DNA from: Archilochus colubris
Lineage: Eukaryota > Chordata > Aves > Apodiformes > Trochilidae
Assembly: GCA_023079485.1 (NCBI GenBank)
Contig: CM041083.1
Location: forward strand, 61,137,810 to 61,201,809
DNA: 64,000 nucleotides
Direction of reading: 5' to 3'
The notes under the pieces are model-generated. The model saw only the letters and a program-made list of their open reading frames with translations, was not told the origin of the DNA and did not search any database. Shown piece by piece: positions 48,037 to 62,300 of the stretch (within the stretch, counting starts at the first letter, position 1; each line of letters starts with the position of its first letter). Both the position numbers and the translations under genes were made by a program.

Positions 48037-51000
48037 GAGTCATATATTCTGTTTTAAAATCAAGCTGAGAGATGTTGAAGTTGAAGAAGGCATTGTCTTC
48101 TCTGTAACAAGTGCTTTCTGTGTCATTCTGATTTATATCATCTGATATATGCAACATTAATTTCATCTCAAATTAAATACTTTTTTTTTTCTCTCTGTTT
48201 TAATTAATTTTATCAGCTTTCATCTTAGCTATTTGTTTCAGGAGTTGGGGCTTTGCCCACATTTCTTTAAAGTGTCACTCAGCTTATTAAACAGTACATT
48301 TGATTCTTTTTTGCCCATGGGTTTAAATCTGGGGAAAAGGAAGTTTCTCCTCTCACCAGTTTAAAAATGCAATCTGCCAATAGCTTAAGGGGATCCTTTG
48401 CCTTTGGGCTCCCATCACCAGCCATAATGACACTGATTAATTGCTCATAAATTTGTTTATTTTTAGAAGGGTATTGTTAGCTTGAAAGGGGAAAATATAT
48501 ATCCAGGAAGCAATGTTAAATATGACTGCATCTTTTCTCAAACTTCACAAGTTTATCATTCTTTCAACGCCTACACATCTCACTCAGGTATGCAGAGAGC
48601 TATGGCTTTGCCAGCCCTTGGAAAAAAGAGATGGAAAATGCATTATTAATAAAATGGATATCTTTAGTTTCAGTTGGAATTCTTCCCTACCTGCCTGCAC
48701 ATCATGTGTAATTTCATATTGGCCAATGAATACCATTTCCAGACCTCTGAGCTAGGCTTGCAACTTGATAAATATCCTGAACACATTAAAACTAAGACTT
48801 GCAAAAGTCAGATATGCTTTTTTTTCTTCATCTGATGACATAGGACATGACTTTCACAAACTTTCTCCTACACCAGGCCCTTTTCATCTTTGCATTCATA
48901 ATTTCTAAGTTGAAGAAAAATAATTATGTAGTATTTAAGAAAAGAAAATAAAAATATACCCTTTTTATAGTAGGGACAAGAAACAAGGGTTTTAAAAAGG
49001 GTATCTCTTAGTCACAGGTCTAATCAAAAAGAAAACTACATTACTGGTAAATATTTTCTGTTATTTCTTATTTGTTTTGAGCGGGAAAAAAAACACTGAG
49101 TGTCTCTGAATTTATGACATTTTGAAAAAAATGTAAAAAATGTTTCTGTGACTTCGCTGAGTTCTAGTCACTCATATCTGTGTTACATCCCAGCAGCAGG
49201 ATCACTGCCAAAAGTTTATCCTGTTTCTTACCCCAGTACTTCCTCAGTTCAGCCAGCCATTTTCAGCTGGCTGAATGCAAACCAAAATCATTTAAGTATT
49301 CCTGAAATCTCTGAGGAACATCAGGACTGTTCTCACTTCAGATCAGATAATTTATATCTTTATAGGAGCCTGTGAAATAATGTGATAATGCTAACACTGG
49401 ATGCTTCTGCCACAGCTACCTTCATAATCTTTGGCAATCAAGTAGCTAAGGTGCCTACAAAACCAAATAAAATGTACTGATAGAGCTTCTCATGTATAAA
49501 TCCACATATAGCAAAAGAATAGCAATAGCAATATATAGCAATATAGCAATGACAATAGCAAAAGAAAATCTGTTGTTTGTGAGGGGAAAAACAGTAAATT
49601 ATAGAAAAGGAGTTGAGGGAGCTTCAATATTACAATCATATGGATGTAATATCAATGAGGTTGGGTATAAACTCCATTCAGGCACTGAAGAAGTAGTCTG
49701 CCTAGGCCATGATTTGGTAACTAACACAGAAATCATATGTTTTCTTTCTATTATACATACTTACAAGCAAGTATGACAAAACTGCTGGCTGAAATGTCCT
49801 TTTCTTTCCAGTCTTTCAGCTCAACCAAATTCCTTTTTTCACAAGCAGGACAGGTTGCACAGGCAGCAACCGGAGCTGTATTAGTGTGGCCCTGGCCCCA
49901 TTCTTAGCTAATTTTTGGGAATACTCCTGCTGGCAGCAGCACTTTTATCCCATATCTTAGACAATGAGAAAAGAATGCTTGCTTTTACAGAGGCACTGAG
50001 TCAAGTAATACACTCATCTTTCCCATTCAATGTTTGCTTGCTGCCTTATACATTTCAGTTTTATAGCAAGTTAGCTCCTAGTAGAGGTTCTGCCATGGTC
50101 TGTATGTACCTCAAGAAATTAGAAGAAAAAAATTAAGGGCCTTTAAAAGGATTAAAGGTAATTTTTTTTAAAGTTGAACGATATTGAAATATCAGTCTTA
50201 AAACATAATGAGATTTGACTCATCAAAGAAAAAAGATACAGCCAGAGACATTACTCAGCCAAGAGGTCATCAAGTAACATAACAATTGATAAAACTTAGA
50301 ATGCTGTATTGAAATATTTTTTTATAGGAAATTATCCCAGACTTTGATATTTTCTGTATTTTGCTACTACTCTTTTAACATATGCGTTAAAAATATTAAA
50401 TTATTTGTTTAATTAAAATTGGAGTCTTTTATGAAAATGAGAGAAACTGATATTTTCTCACAAAGCCTCTTGTGAAGTTTTAGACCACCTCTATATGTAT
50501 TTTTAAAAACACATTCCCCTGTCATGAATAGCACTTGGACAATTTATGTCAGCTGAATATAACACCAGAGTATTGTGATCTAGGCTGTGCACTTGTAACT
50601 GTAAGGTTACAAGGTTGTCAGTGAAATTTATTTGGGCATCTTTTTTTCCATTGTTTTCATACTTTAATGGCAAGCACTAATTTTGAGAATGGATAAACAA
50701 ATAATTAGAAAGTGTTTATTCAATGATCTCAGTAAATGGACTTAGGGGTGGTACTAAATATAAAGACCATTCTTTTTTTTTCATAAGACCTGGTATTTCT
50801 AAAGCTGCTACATTTCAGTTTTGAAAAGTTTTAAAAAATACTTTAGTTCACTTAACATCCTGGTTGATAGCATCCTCTATAGAATACTAATTTGTTTTGC
50901 TTAAACGGCTTACAAACACCTGATTCCAACTTTAGAAACTAATTAGTGAGCTAAAGATTTTACAAGAAATGGGCAATATTTTGATGTCCAAAACTGCGCT

Positions 51001-52331
51001 GAGTCTAAATGCCAACATTTTTTCTAATTATGAAAGGCACAAAGGGAGGTCATAGGTCTGGAAAACATATTGTGTCTTATACTGTGATACAATGACAGGC
51101 ACTGTATCATCCAGCTACATATTTGCTTATTTAATACCACCAGAAAAAACTCATGATTAATTCTATTTTCTGGAATTGAGGGGTGTAGGGATTAAGAAGG
51201 AAAGAATTTCTCACTCAGCTCTTATGGAAATGGGTTTGTAAAGATAATCCTGGACAAATGTTATCACTCTCCCTGGAATTTGGAGTGAGAGAGGGCAGCT
51301 GAAGTTAGGAGCCTTCTTTTCACCAGGCTGCTGGTATTCTGCAAGGCAGGATTTGACCCTGGAGACCCACCAGGGCACTCATCCAAACACAGGCTCATGT
51401 AAACTTCAGCCAATCTACTGTGGCCTGTAAAAACATTGGCTGGCAAAGGCCAGCAAAACCTTCCTCTAGAGTCATTGCTCGTGCTCCTGCTCTCCAGTGC
51501 TTGGACCTGTTCCACTTTCATTTAGCTGCAAGCTCCTACCTGTGTGAAGCTTTACTTTCTCAAGGACCTCTTCTCAAGTTGTTCCTCGGACTTTCTTTTG
51601 ACACAATGATGTGTCACCTTGTCATCAAACTGAGTGGTTGATTCAGAACAACTTCCCTCCATCTCAGAGAGTTAACTCCTTTCATGATCTTCTGACAGGA
51701 TGACTTATGAGCAATACTTGTTAAAAAAAGAAATGTGCAGGAATGATTCTTCAAGAAAAAACTTTTTCTGTCATTTCTGGCTAAAACAGCTACAGGTGAA
51801 AAAAATAAACAGTCAAATAAGAAACAGACAGAAGGCAAAGTTGGATGCTCTTTTATAATTCACAGCCTTTGCTCCTTAAAATAACTTCAGACTTTCTGCA
51901 CTGAACAAATTTTAATAGAGAACCTATACTGATTCACTAAAGCCTGACTTTCAGCCCATCAATGGTCTCACAGAAATACAATTCATTGATGTTGGATGAT
52001 CTGATACAACTGACTCATTTTGTGGTGTAGTTGAGAAAACTGCTTGTTAGTACAGAGGAGAAGCAATTTTTATATGGCACTTCAGCCCTGCTCCACTGAG
52101 AACTTCTTTCAGAGTCCATTAACACTTATGGAAGATTTTTATTGATTTTGAAAACTAAGATGACTCAAGGATGCTAACTCCAACTTTGATAGCTTTTGAG
52201 GTTTCAAAAAAAAAAATTCTTGATAAGGCATAACAATAATTGTCAGACAAAATGAAACTACACTCAAAAGCTTATTTTCAAATTTGAAAAGCTAGCTTTA
52301 AGCTTTCCTCTTCCTTCTTTCTCTCAACAAA
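48037..52331. other. Unclassified AT-rich non-coding DNA
   Basis: Nothing is recognised except the ATAGCA-type repeat at 49508-49564 and a GC-richer stretch at 51264-51560 without coding support. Confidence 0.6.
49508..49564 (+). repeat. ATAGCA-type imperfect tandem repeat
   Basis: ATAGCAAT and ATAGCA units occur about six times and are bracketed by direct repeats of TAGCAAAAG (49509-49517 and 49556-49564). Confidence 0.8.
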
Positions 52332-52358
52332 AGAGATCTCAGTGGCCAGAGATCTCAG
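52332..52358 (+). repeat. 11-bp direct repeat of a palindrome
   Basis: AGAGATCTCAG occurs at 52332-52342 and 52348-52358 with a 5-base spacer. Each copy contains the 8-bp palindrome GAGATCTC. It could be a protein-binding site pair or chance. Confidence 0.6.
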
Positions 52359-55300
52359 AGCCTCACTCACCGCCCTTCTTAAACATCATCTGAACCAATG
52401 AATCTCCACAAGTTGCTTCAATTTTGGCAAATGACCTAATGCCATGTAATTATTAAAACAGTTTGAATAGCTCACTTTGATACTTACTGCAGTGTGGCAC
52501 TTTGGAGTACACTTCAATCTCATGAGCTTATTATTAGGTCAGTGCCTCTGTAATTCTCCCTAGGTGAGAGACATTTTAAAGCTATGGATGAGGAAGCAGA
52601 AGAAAATGCAGAGAAGTGAAACAACAGTCTCTCCCTGGGCAAAGGATTTCACACTACCAAAATGCATGTTTAAGGAACAGAGGAAAACTTTGTGTCCCTT
52701 CCATTGATTCTCATTTATTATAAATTGATATAAATAATATCATCATTCTCAGTAATTTTCAGACCATGGCTTCCAGAAGCTGTATGAGCCACCACCTCTC
52801 CTGTGACTTAGAATAAATGTTTTTTTAATCTGGGATCAAAATAACTAGATTCTGTGGAACATTATTTTTAAATCTTCATTATAGTCTAGTTAGACCAAAA
52901 AGCAGAAGAACTGGAGATGACAATACTTGGCAGCTGATAGGCAGGTTTTGCTCATCACAACTTGTAACCATGGTTCACTGAAGATTAAAAAAATACTAAG
53001 AATCCACTTCCAGAAACAAACGAGGCTGGAGATTTTCCCTGTGATTGTTGTGCCTTTGAGAGAAGGAGATGCTTAATGATTTTATACAATTCTTTTTTGT
53101 CATGAGGCAAATGAGAAAGAAGATTGCAAAGACTTTGCAGACACCAGTATATAGACTGGGGAGACCTATCCTGAGTTATGATTTAGGATGCAGGAATCTT
53201 GTAATCTTGACATGAAATCTATTTGGAAACCTAGCTGATCCATTACCTTATCAAAGCTTGTTGAGAGAAACCCAGCTCTGACTCTGTCTCCAGACTCCAA
53301 GGTGTTCAGTTCAAGAGAAAAAAAAAATCAGAGATGTCTTTTGTAAAATATTTTTTATAATTTTAGTAAAAATAACAATAACCAACTCAGCAGTACTTGT
53401 TTCTAAGACAGACATGGCTATAAGAGGAGATGGCATTGGAGAATCGCCAGGAACACAGTGATCAATATATATATATATCCAGAGGAGAAGGAATAAAGGC
53501 AATTTGCTTTTCTTTGTCAAAGAGCTGACAAAGGAGTGCTCCAGAAACCCTTTCAGTGTATTGATAAGGACTTTGCTGTTGAGTGTTCCTTTACACTACA
53601 GATATGTTTGTTGCAGCAGTTGGTACGTACAGCATTCCCAAGTTTGAACTGAGCAGTTTAAACAGTAGCAGCAAGTAATCATCTTTGCTGTTTGCATTCA
53701 CCTATCATTCCACAAGCACTACACATTATCTTCTGAGGTATATATGTATACTTAATTCACTACTTCTTCTTTCAGGATGGAATAAGTGGCTGTTATGCAC
53801 AAAACACAAAGGTGGATTATGAGAAATGAAATGAAGACAAATTATATAATCAGCTGGAATTAGCAGCCTATTTCAGAACTTATTCTGTTTCTAGACAGGT
53901 TATGAAAGAGAGTGCCAGTCACACTATGTAGGAATTTTAAATATGAAAGTGCTATTTCAAATTTTATTTTGAAGCTTTAATGCTGTTTTAGCTCTTTTAG
54001 GCACAAATTTCCATCAGGTACATGAGCTCATAAAACCTCTGACAGTGAAGCATATCTGAATGCAGGTTTATCTCTTTCTTTTCCTTGATAAAATCATACT
54101 GTAAAACGAAAGTGCACATCTTACTGCAGTGGGTTCAAATGAGCATTATCATGTTATCCCATAATTCACACACAACATCCTGCCTTATGCAACCTCAAGG
54201 ACATGCCAGGCTATGGGGCTCATACACAATATGGCAGAATCTGTTTCTCTGTAAAAACATATTATTATCATTATAACATGAAGCAAAAAAAATCAGAGTG
54301 TCTATTTATCATCTTATATACTGTCTTATATGTGGAGAAAATGAAACTAAGCCTACAGACGCCACATTTCTTGTACATTAGTCCTTCTTTATAATGTCAG
54401 TGGCTGCACCTTTGCAAGGTTCTTCCTTAATACTAGAGCAAAGGACATACAGTTGCTTCATTACCTTCTCAGGGAAACTGAAGATGTAATTTTAACCTGA
54501 GGGCCACCACTAAGAGCCCAGCATTGATCCATACACAGTTTTGTGCTTGCTCTGTAGAGGAGGCCTGCAGACATATTGAATGAGTTCTGCCCATGGACCA
54601 AGGGTGTCTGTGTTCAGCATAATTCTTGTCTCTGCTGTCCCAGTCAAAGAAATACGTAGGGAGTGAGTCTAAGTAAGCCGTGATATCCCTCTTCAACATA
54701 AAATATCTTAAGATTGTGCCTTTGGGAAAACTAGCTCCTGAGGATCCATGCAGAATGTCATGCCTGTAAGCCTGGCTTTGGTTTATTCAATCCCTTATAT
54801 CTATATGCTATTTAAGTAAATTATTTTCAGTATACCTTATTCCAAAAAGGCCTTGTCTTCCCCAGAGCTCTGCTCTGTCCCCATAAGTTTTGCTCAGCCA
54901 TGACAAAGTTCACTCAAGATAGAAGATCTTATCCTGCTCCACTTGACAATGTTACAGGTCCTACCTGGAGAAAGCACATACTTCTACATGTACAAAAAAT
55001 AATTCATTCACAGTTAGCTGCAGGTTAATGAATAACTGAATATTTAAATAATTTATTCCCATTTGCAAGCAGCAGCTGTTAAACCTCATGTGGTCAAAAG
55101 GAAGTCCCTTTTAACATAAAAATACTTCATTTGTGTAAATTAGATGCATTAGGGGAAGCCCAGGAAGGTTGCATTTTTCACATGTACTGAAGTGTTATCT
55201 CTGAGCATTGAGAATATTTTACTGCACCAAGATTGCTCTTGACAAAAATGAAATTATTCTTCTTAGTAATCAGAGAAGGCCTTAGCAAAATGTTGGCTGG

Positions 55301-58300
55301 CAAGTGTTGAACTATTTAGGATTGCCCCTAGTTAAACCCTAAGCATTTCTGGGCCTCTCACTTTCTTCCTGTGCTTCCACTTCACAGCTGCAGGCCTGAT
55401 TGGACAGTTTTCCAAGTTTCCAAGACCATTTTTTGTCCAAAAAGAATTTGGTTGTTCAGCCATAAATCCTCTCCTTCGTCTGTTGAATGACTCAAGCAAC
55501 CCAAATCTCAAAAAGCAAGTTTTAAGCAATAATCATCTATTCTCTCCTCTGTGAGGCCTTGGATCTAGAGCCACAGCTGGGAACAGTTCTTGCACAGCCA
55601 TAGCAACATCCCTGAGTTTCTCTGTAGAGGTAATAACACAAACTCACTCTTTGCCTCTCAGTATAAAACCAGCATTTGTATACAGACTTACTACAGTAAC
55701 TGCAATTTGTGTCCAGTATTTGATACAACATATATGCTTTGAAGTGTTTTGTTTTGGTTTTTTGGGGGGTTTTTTTGTTGTTTGTAGTGGATCATTACAA
55801 TCATAAACATCTGAATGAACTATTCACCACATAGTCTACCGTTCCTCTTTGAAGAATAAATTCTAATGATGTTATTTAAAGAGGAGTCACCTCAGTGATA
55901 GTAAACCTTTGAAGAAGCCTTCCCAGCTTTCAAAGCACTGCCTAATAACATCCCAAGGTGACCTTTTTGTCTCCTTTTGAAATGCCAGAGATACCTTAAA
56001 AGCAGTTTGGAAACTGCATATGCAGAATAGGGAGAAAAAAACAAAATAAGTCAAAAGTAGGATTCCATATCTTTCTAGCTCATGCAGTTAATTTTTAGGC
56101 AATACAGTGAAGAAGTTTTCTGGAACAGCTGCAACACGTTCCCTGGGGCAGGAAATATATTGTCATTATAATTAACTTCATAACATATGATATCAGGAAT
56201 AATGTAAGACAGTAAGAAGCGATATTGGGAGCCTCATGTGTCATCTTGCCAATGAGATACATATCCTGCAAATAATGTATTGATTTTCCTTAATAAAAGG
56301 CCACTGGAAGAAAAACCAGGCAGGAAAGCAACAACTGGATCTGGATAAATTGCTTCCAAATGAACACAGTGGGAAGGGAAAGGAGTGGGAGGGGATCCAT
56401 GGCAACAGCTTCTTTCTGTGCTGCTTCTCCCAAAATTAGAAAACCATTTTGCCAGTGCCAGGAACGTGTGAATCAAAAAGCTATGAAAAAAAGTATTTAT
56501 AATGCGTTTTCATCTCTGGAAAAGAGGACGATGTAAAAGTCTGTTTTTCTGTTAAAAATACTTGTCTCTATCCCAAGGTGAGATAGATAATCCTTGAACT
56601 AGAGGAACACAAGACTCTGCTCAGATCTCAGAATGCATCTTTTGGAAATTTAGACCCATCAAGATCACCAACGTGTAGAGAACCACTAAGCTAAACAGGT
56701 GAGTAGACAGGTTATTGCATAAATATTGATTTTCTCTGAAAAGCCTTGGTTCTAAGTAAATATTACTTGGCTTTAAGAAGGTTGTCTGGCCAGTTCATTA
56801 GCAATATTACTGCTTCTGGAAAGAGCAGAAGTGCAAAATAGCATTTAGATCTACGGCGACAATCTCAATGATTGCTGGGTCATTGCAGCCCAGGGCTGTG
56901 TATCTGAGTGGGAGAGTGTTCCCCCCTTGAGGAAAAACAGCAGACCACTCACCATGACCTTAGAAAGGAGATCAACAAGTACCAGAGGTGCAGTTTGACT
57001 ATTTATAATACCAATTGCATACATCCTAATGTTTTGCTTAAAAGAAGAAAGTGGCTTTTTTGTATTTTGATAATATAACAGTCTCTTGATGGGTACAAAA
57101 TGAACTAATTTTGACAAAGGAGTAATAAGAGCAAAATTAAGGAAAGGACTGTTCCATTATTCAATCAGGTGGAGAAACACAGCTAATGATGTTGGGAGGG
57201 CTGAAACATTCAGTGCCACTTAATGGAGCTTTCACTCGAAGGCCTAACAAAGTGGTCTAACATCAGCAAAAAATGTATAAAAGTTTTATCTGGAACAGGA
57301 AAAGATCAGGATATGAACTATTTAGAAAAATCTGATATTTGTACATAAATGAACCTGATAAAAGTTTACCTTAGAGAACATAGGGACATACTTGAAGCAG
57401 CTGCCTCTGAGAACAATGGGAGATTTCTGGAAAATTAAGTTGAAGAAAAGTTACAATGGAAATTTCAAGTAATTCTCCATCCAAAAAATTCCAGGAGAAG
57501 TAACCCAGCTATCTAGTTTTAAGCAGCTAGGGGATAAGCAATAGCCATCAGGAAGATACCAAGGGAAAATCCTCCCTACTCTTACTTTTTTCTGTAGGAG
57601 AAAAAACTGTAAATGATGAGTATCTTCACTTTATATTCACTTTATATGTGCTGTTTCACAAAACATTATTCATTAGAGAAACATGGTCTTAATTAAATTG
57701 CTAAGAAACAATGCTCAGGTGCTCTGCAACCTGTGAGTCAAATTACCAGTGGTTGGCAGACTGATTTGTATTTGAAACAATATTCACTAGGGTTCTCTCC
57801 TTGGTTAGGTAATGAAGAGAGAATGCCCCTGTTAAAATGTGTAAGCAGAACAGAGTGGAGAGAAGCCATGGATATCCACTTTCAGAAGATACACTTAAAA
57901 AGGAACTTTATCTCTTGACAAGAAGGAGAAACAAACAGAATGCTCTCCAATGAAGACAAGTGCAAAGACCTTCAGTTTGGTGGAAATAATCAGCAATCTC
58001 AACTGAGGACTGGAAATTCCTGGCTGAAAGCAGAAGATGGCTTATTGTCTCTAGTAGATCAGGAGTTGAGCATGACTTACTCAAGCTGCTGAGAAATAAT
58101 GGAGGTGTGTACAGAGAAGTGGAAACATGAATGTGGACTTGCAGAAGCAATTACAATGTTCTCTCTACCATGCTCAATTAGAGAAATATACCCACTTTGG
58201 GGCACTACACATTGGCAGAGATATTGATTGAGCTGGGCAGGAAGAGGCCAGGGAAGAGCAAAGAGAAGACTCCAGAACCACTTGAAGGCATCTGAAACAA

Positions 58301-59301
58301 ATGTGATTCCTTATTTTAAATATAGGATTGTTCTGTGGCTGCCAGGTTGATGAAGGTACTGAAGATCCACAAAGTACAGGGCAAGTAGGGAAAATTCAGG
58401 AAGTTTAAGCTATGTTTTAAGAAACACTTTCTAATGATAAAGCACTCAGCTGTGTAAGTCTGCAATGGTGTCAGTAGCAACGAAAATTTTTAAGGATATG
58501 TTGGGGAAAAAGTGTGTTGAGTGGGCTACTTAATCCTGCTCTAGAAAAAAAAAATTGGAAGTAACCCAAATTTAAACTTGAGTTCTATTTTCCATGAACC
58601 CATGGTTTGAAAAACCTGACAAAGCCACCACTTTTGTCCAAAGGCAGAGGTAAATGAATGATGGTGTCTACTGAGCCATTTTATGCACACAGAAATGTCA
58701 CCAGAGAAATCACTTAGAAACAGCAAAGTAGAGAATGGGGCTCTTCAAACTGAAAATGGGTTTCTGGGGAAACACGAATAGAACAAGGAGAAAGGATTCA
58801 AGGCCAGAATGGCACAGTCGTTTAATATGGAGATCTCAGCCTTCAAATGTCCTGCAGGGACACACTGATCGTGCACCCATATGTGTCTGTTTTTCTCTCT
58901 AACTCAGGAGAAGCACAAGAGAAATCCATCATGACATATCAAGCATCCCCTGGTATGGGCACGTTGAAGAAACCTTGACAATAAGGCAATAGCTCAGCCT
59001 GGCCAGAAAATGGCTGCTGCTGGGACCAAGGGCAGCTCTTCAGGAAAGGGAGCTGAAGGCAAGATGCATCCTACAGCAAGAATGAGAAACATTGTGTTTC
59101 ACACATGGAAAACCAGGCTAAGGGTCCTAAGACCCCGAAATGTCTGAGAGCTGGAAAGCTGTGAGATAAGAGTTATTTGCCTACATGTCTGAAAATTACA
59201 TACTTTGAATCTGGACCTCTTTCAAAGGTAACATGAGCAGTGATTCTTGTTCCTCTCTGATTAGTAAAAAAATTAAATGACAGGTTTTGACTTGTTGCTT
59301 T
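52359..59301. other. Unclassified AT-rich non-coding DNA
   Basis: No gene, RNA or transposon is recognised. There is a TA run at 53465-53479, a T/G-rich low-complexity stretch at 55745-55785, and an X-box half-site (CCATGGCAAC) at 56397-56406. Open frames are short and unsupported. Confidence 0.6.
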
Positions 59302-59363
59302 AAATAAATGATAGATGTATAAAGAAGTGGTTAAATAAATGCTGGAAGTATAATGGAGTGGTT
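59302..59363 (+). repeat. Tandem duplication of a 31-bp unit
   Basis: Units at 59302-59332 and 59333-59363 share AAATAAATG at the start, AGTATAA or TGTATAA in the middle and AGTGGTT at the end, with about five mismatches. It reads as an old local duplication. Confidence 0.85.
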
Positions 59364-62300
59364 AATGATGCTGCTGTGAGAAAATCTAACCAGCTGCTGG
59401 ATGCCAAAAAAGAGAATGGACAAAGATTTCAAAAATATTTTAAAAGATAATTTTCATTTATATTCATAATGCAAATATTCTGGGGCATTTTCTAAAGTGT
59501 AACAACTGCACATCTGAATTTAACAGGAAAAAAACTGTTTTGCTTATTTTTCTTTTGTTTTAGAGTAGACTTTTGTATTTTCTTTTGGGAAATTTTTGGA
59601 ATAAATCATGTAGATCCTACTTCAGCCTCTTATTACTCCCTTAACAGAGCTAGATCAGGAATGCAGTGATGAATCAGGTTGAGTGTGCAGCAATTTTCTC
59701 TTCAAGTATTTTATAAATAGTTGCTTGGAATTCCTAAAAGGTTTAATGGGTATATAGTCATCCTCCTCACTGAAAGATGAGTTCTAGAGAAGGTCATAAT
59801 ACCACTCTTTGTAGAAAGTCATGGAAATCAAGATAACAAAAACCTCTGTGTCATAGGTGTGTATTTGGATGACTAGAGCATATATTGTCAAGGGGGCATA
59901 GAAGACAGCAGAAGAAAATACTCAAGATCAGCACTTCATGTAGCTAAGAACCAACCTACCCCTAGTTGTTCCAAGGACTTATTTCCAAATGCTCTCTATC
60001 ATCAGAACAGCTTGTTGGAACATGAGATTTGGAAGCTTCTTTTGTAGAAGGCTCATGACTCACTTGCTGTGATGTATAGTTCTCAGTTGAGTGACAAAAC
60101 CATGTAAAACAGTAAATTGGTAGATCCAGGGACAATCTGTGAGAATTTTTCTGGATTAATTGGTCAACTGCATATACAAATTTGTCTCTGACAGGATAGG
60201 ACAGTGCTGGGTTTTTTTGTTTGTGTTGTTTTTTTTTTTTTCACAAAGATAAATATACTTTACAAAAGTAATTTGCAAAGTTGAAAAGCGTAAAGTTTCA
60301 TGCAGGGAAGAAAATTCATCTAACTTTGAAATTCACCCTGTCCTGCAGCTTTTACTTAAGCAATTAATGGTCATTTTCTTAAAATATCTCAAGACCTGAC
60401 ATGCTGAGCTTTTGAGAAGTTGGCCTCTGATTTTTGTACATGAAAAGACATGTCAATGCTTTTGGTGGTGAGAATGAGTACTGAAACATTAGTCCAAGAA
60501 CTCTCAGAGATGGTGTCAAGTAAGAGCAGGAATGATTGCTGATACTTTTTACTCTGCAAAAAGCAGAAATCTTCATGAGCAGTAGCTGTAATTTTACTGT
60601 ATATTTGATTGAATGTTATTTTATTCTTCTATAGCTCCGTGAAATGAAAGACAACATTTGCACACAAATCTGCCCTTCACAGAATAAATCCAGAGGGAAA
60701 TCAAGAATAAACAGAGGTGCAGAGATTGTATAGTGCCAGCACTCTACCCAGCTCCTCTAACCCCACTCACACACACTACTCTCCATCTCGACTTCTATGT
60801 AAACATGTCTTGCTACTATGGCAACATCTACATCAAGTGTTCCTTTCATTAAATGGTACTTTTGAGCTACAAAACACATTCTGAGCTGGGAACAAACATG
60901 CTCTATTAACTGTATTCTTTATAATTTGAGAAAAGGTTGTTCTCAAGAAAAATAAAGAGGCCATAGCAGCTGGACTTTCGTTTTAAATCTCTTAGCATCA
61001 AAGCTGTCCATAAAATTATAACTAAAGTTTCTCAAGGAAATAGCAAATCACTGACCCCCAGATATCTTCATTCAAAAGAATCCTTCCTATATACAAAGTA
61101 GGATTCAAGAGATCATACATGGGTTGCTTGTTGGATGCTATAGATCTTGTAGAGGGAGCCTCCTGAAAGTCTTGGGAGTCCAGGGAGCTTTAGGAAGATT
61201 GTCTGAAGCAACAGTTCTCAGTGTTCCCAGTTCCTTTTTCTGCAGAACTGGGACTCCAGACTTGTACATGAGTTCTCAGGGACTGTGACTTTCAGATGGT
61301 ACATCAGGTCTTGCATGGGAAATGTTAATTCAAGGAAAAACTGAAAATTACACTGGTCACCAAACAGTGTTTTTTCTGGTTTTGCTTCACAATTCATAGT
61401 CCATTTAGAGTGCATTTTAGGGTGTGTTTTGGTTTGCTTTGCTTTGTTGGGTCAAGTTTAAAAGCAAATATTTTTAGAAAATAAATGTATATGATGTAAA
61501 ATATAGTGTTCAATATAGCAATTATCATTAGCATAGCAATTAGCATTTTTTCTGTTGCATATAACACAGTAAAAGTGGGTACTGATTCTCAGACTGATAA
61601 ATGTCATAATGAACTATCAGAAAAAGCCACTCTAAACTTCAGCATATTCTAGACTTAAATTTACCTGCCTGTTCTAGTGTTGAGATCATGTCAAATGAAA
61701 TTATGTTACAGAGAAATCATATCTTGGTCTATAGAATCACAAAAATGAAGTATCTGTCATTTTCCTGGACAGTCTGTTTTGAATTTGGATGACTTCATAT
61801 TCTACTATCTTGTTCTGACTGTGCATTTTTAGACAAAGCCCTTTAATTCCCAATGATTTTTTACCATCATGAAGAGACGTATACACTAAACAAGTAACCC
61901 TGCAGAAATCATTTACTAAACTTAATAGATTGAGTTGTTTTTCATCTCCATTGCAATTTTCTAGGTAAAGTATCTCTTTTATGGTTAATTTCTCTACTCT
62001 GCAATATTAAGACTATGGAAAAGGAAACTGAGATGTTGTGTAAATCTCCTGGAGGATTGTTTTGTGGAAGAGTAAATGGGGAAAAAAGAAAGTAAAGATA
62101 CTTTCTGTGTCCATCTTTCCTGCCAAGAGATACATTTAATATTCTGCTTTTGCAACCATTCCACTTCTGCTGTCTAAATGGAGGCTATGCCTCTGTTTAC
62201 CACCACAAAAGTGGGTATGTATGATGTAAAGTCATCTAGGAAGTGGGGAACACTGTACTGACCCCATTACAGATTTCTCTTTGTGCTCAAAGTGTACTGT

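Noticed and set aside
51361..51380. CCACCAGGGCACTC as a CTCF site
   Set aside because: It departs from the CTCF core at several strong positions.
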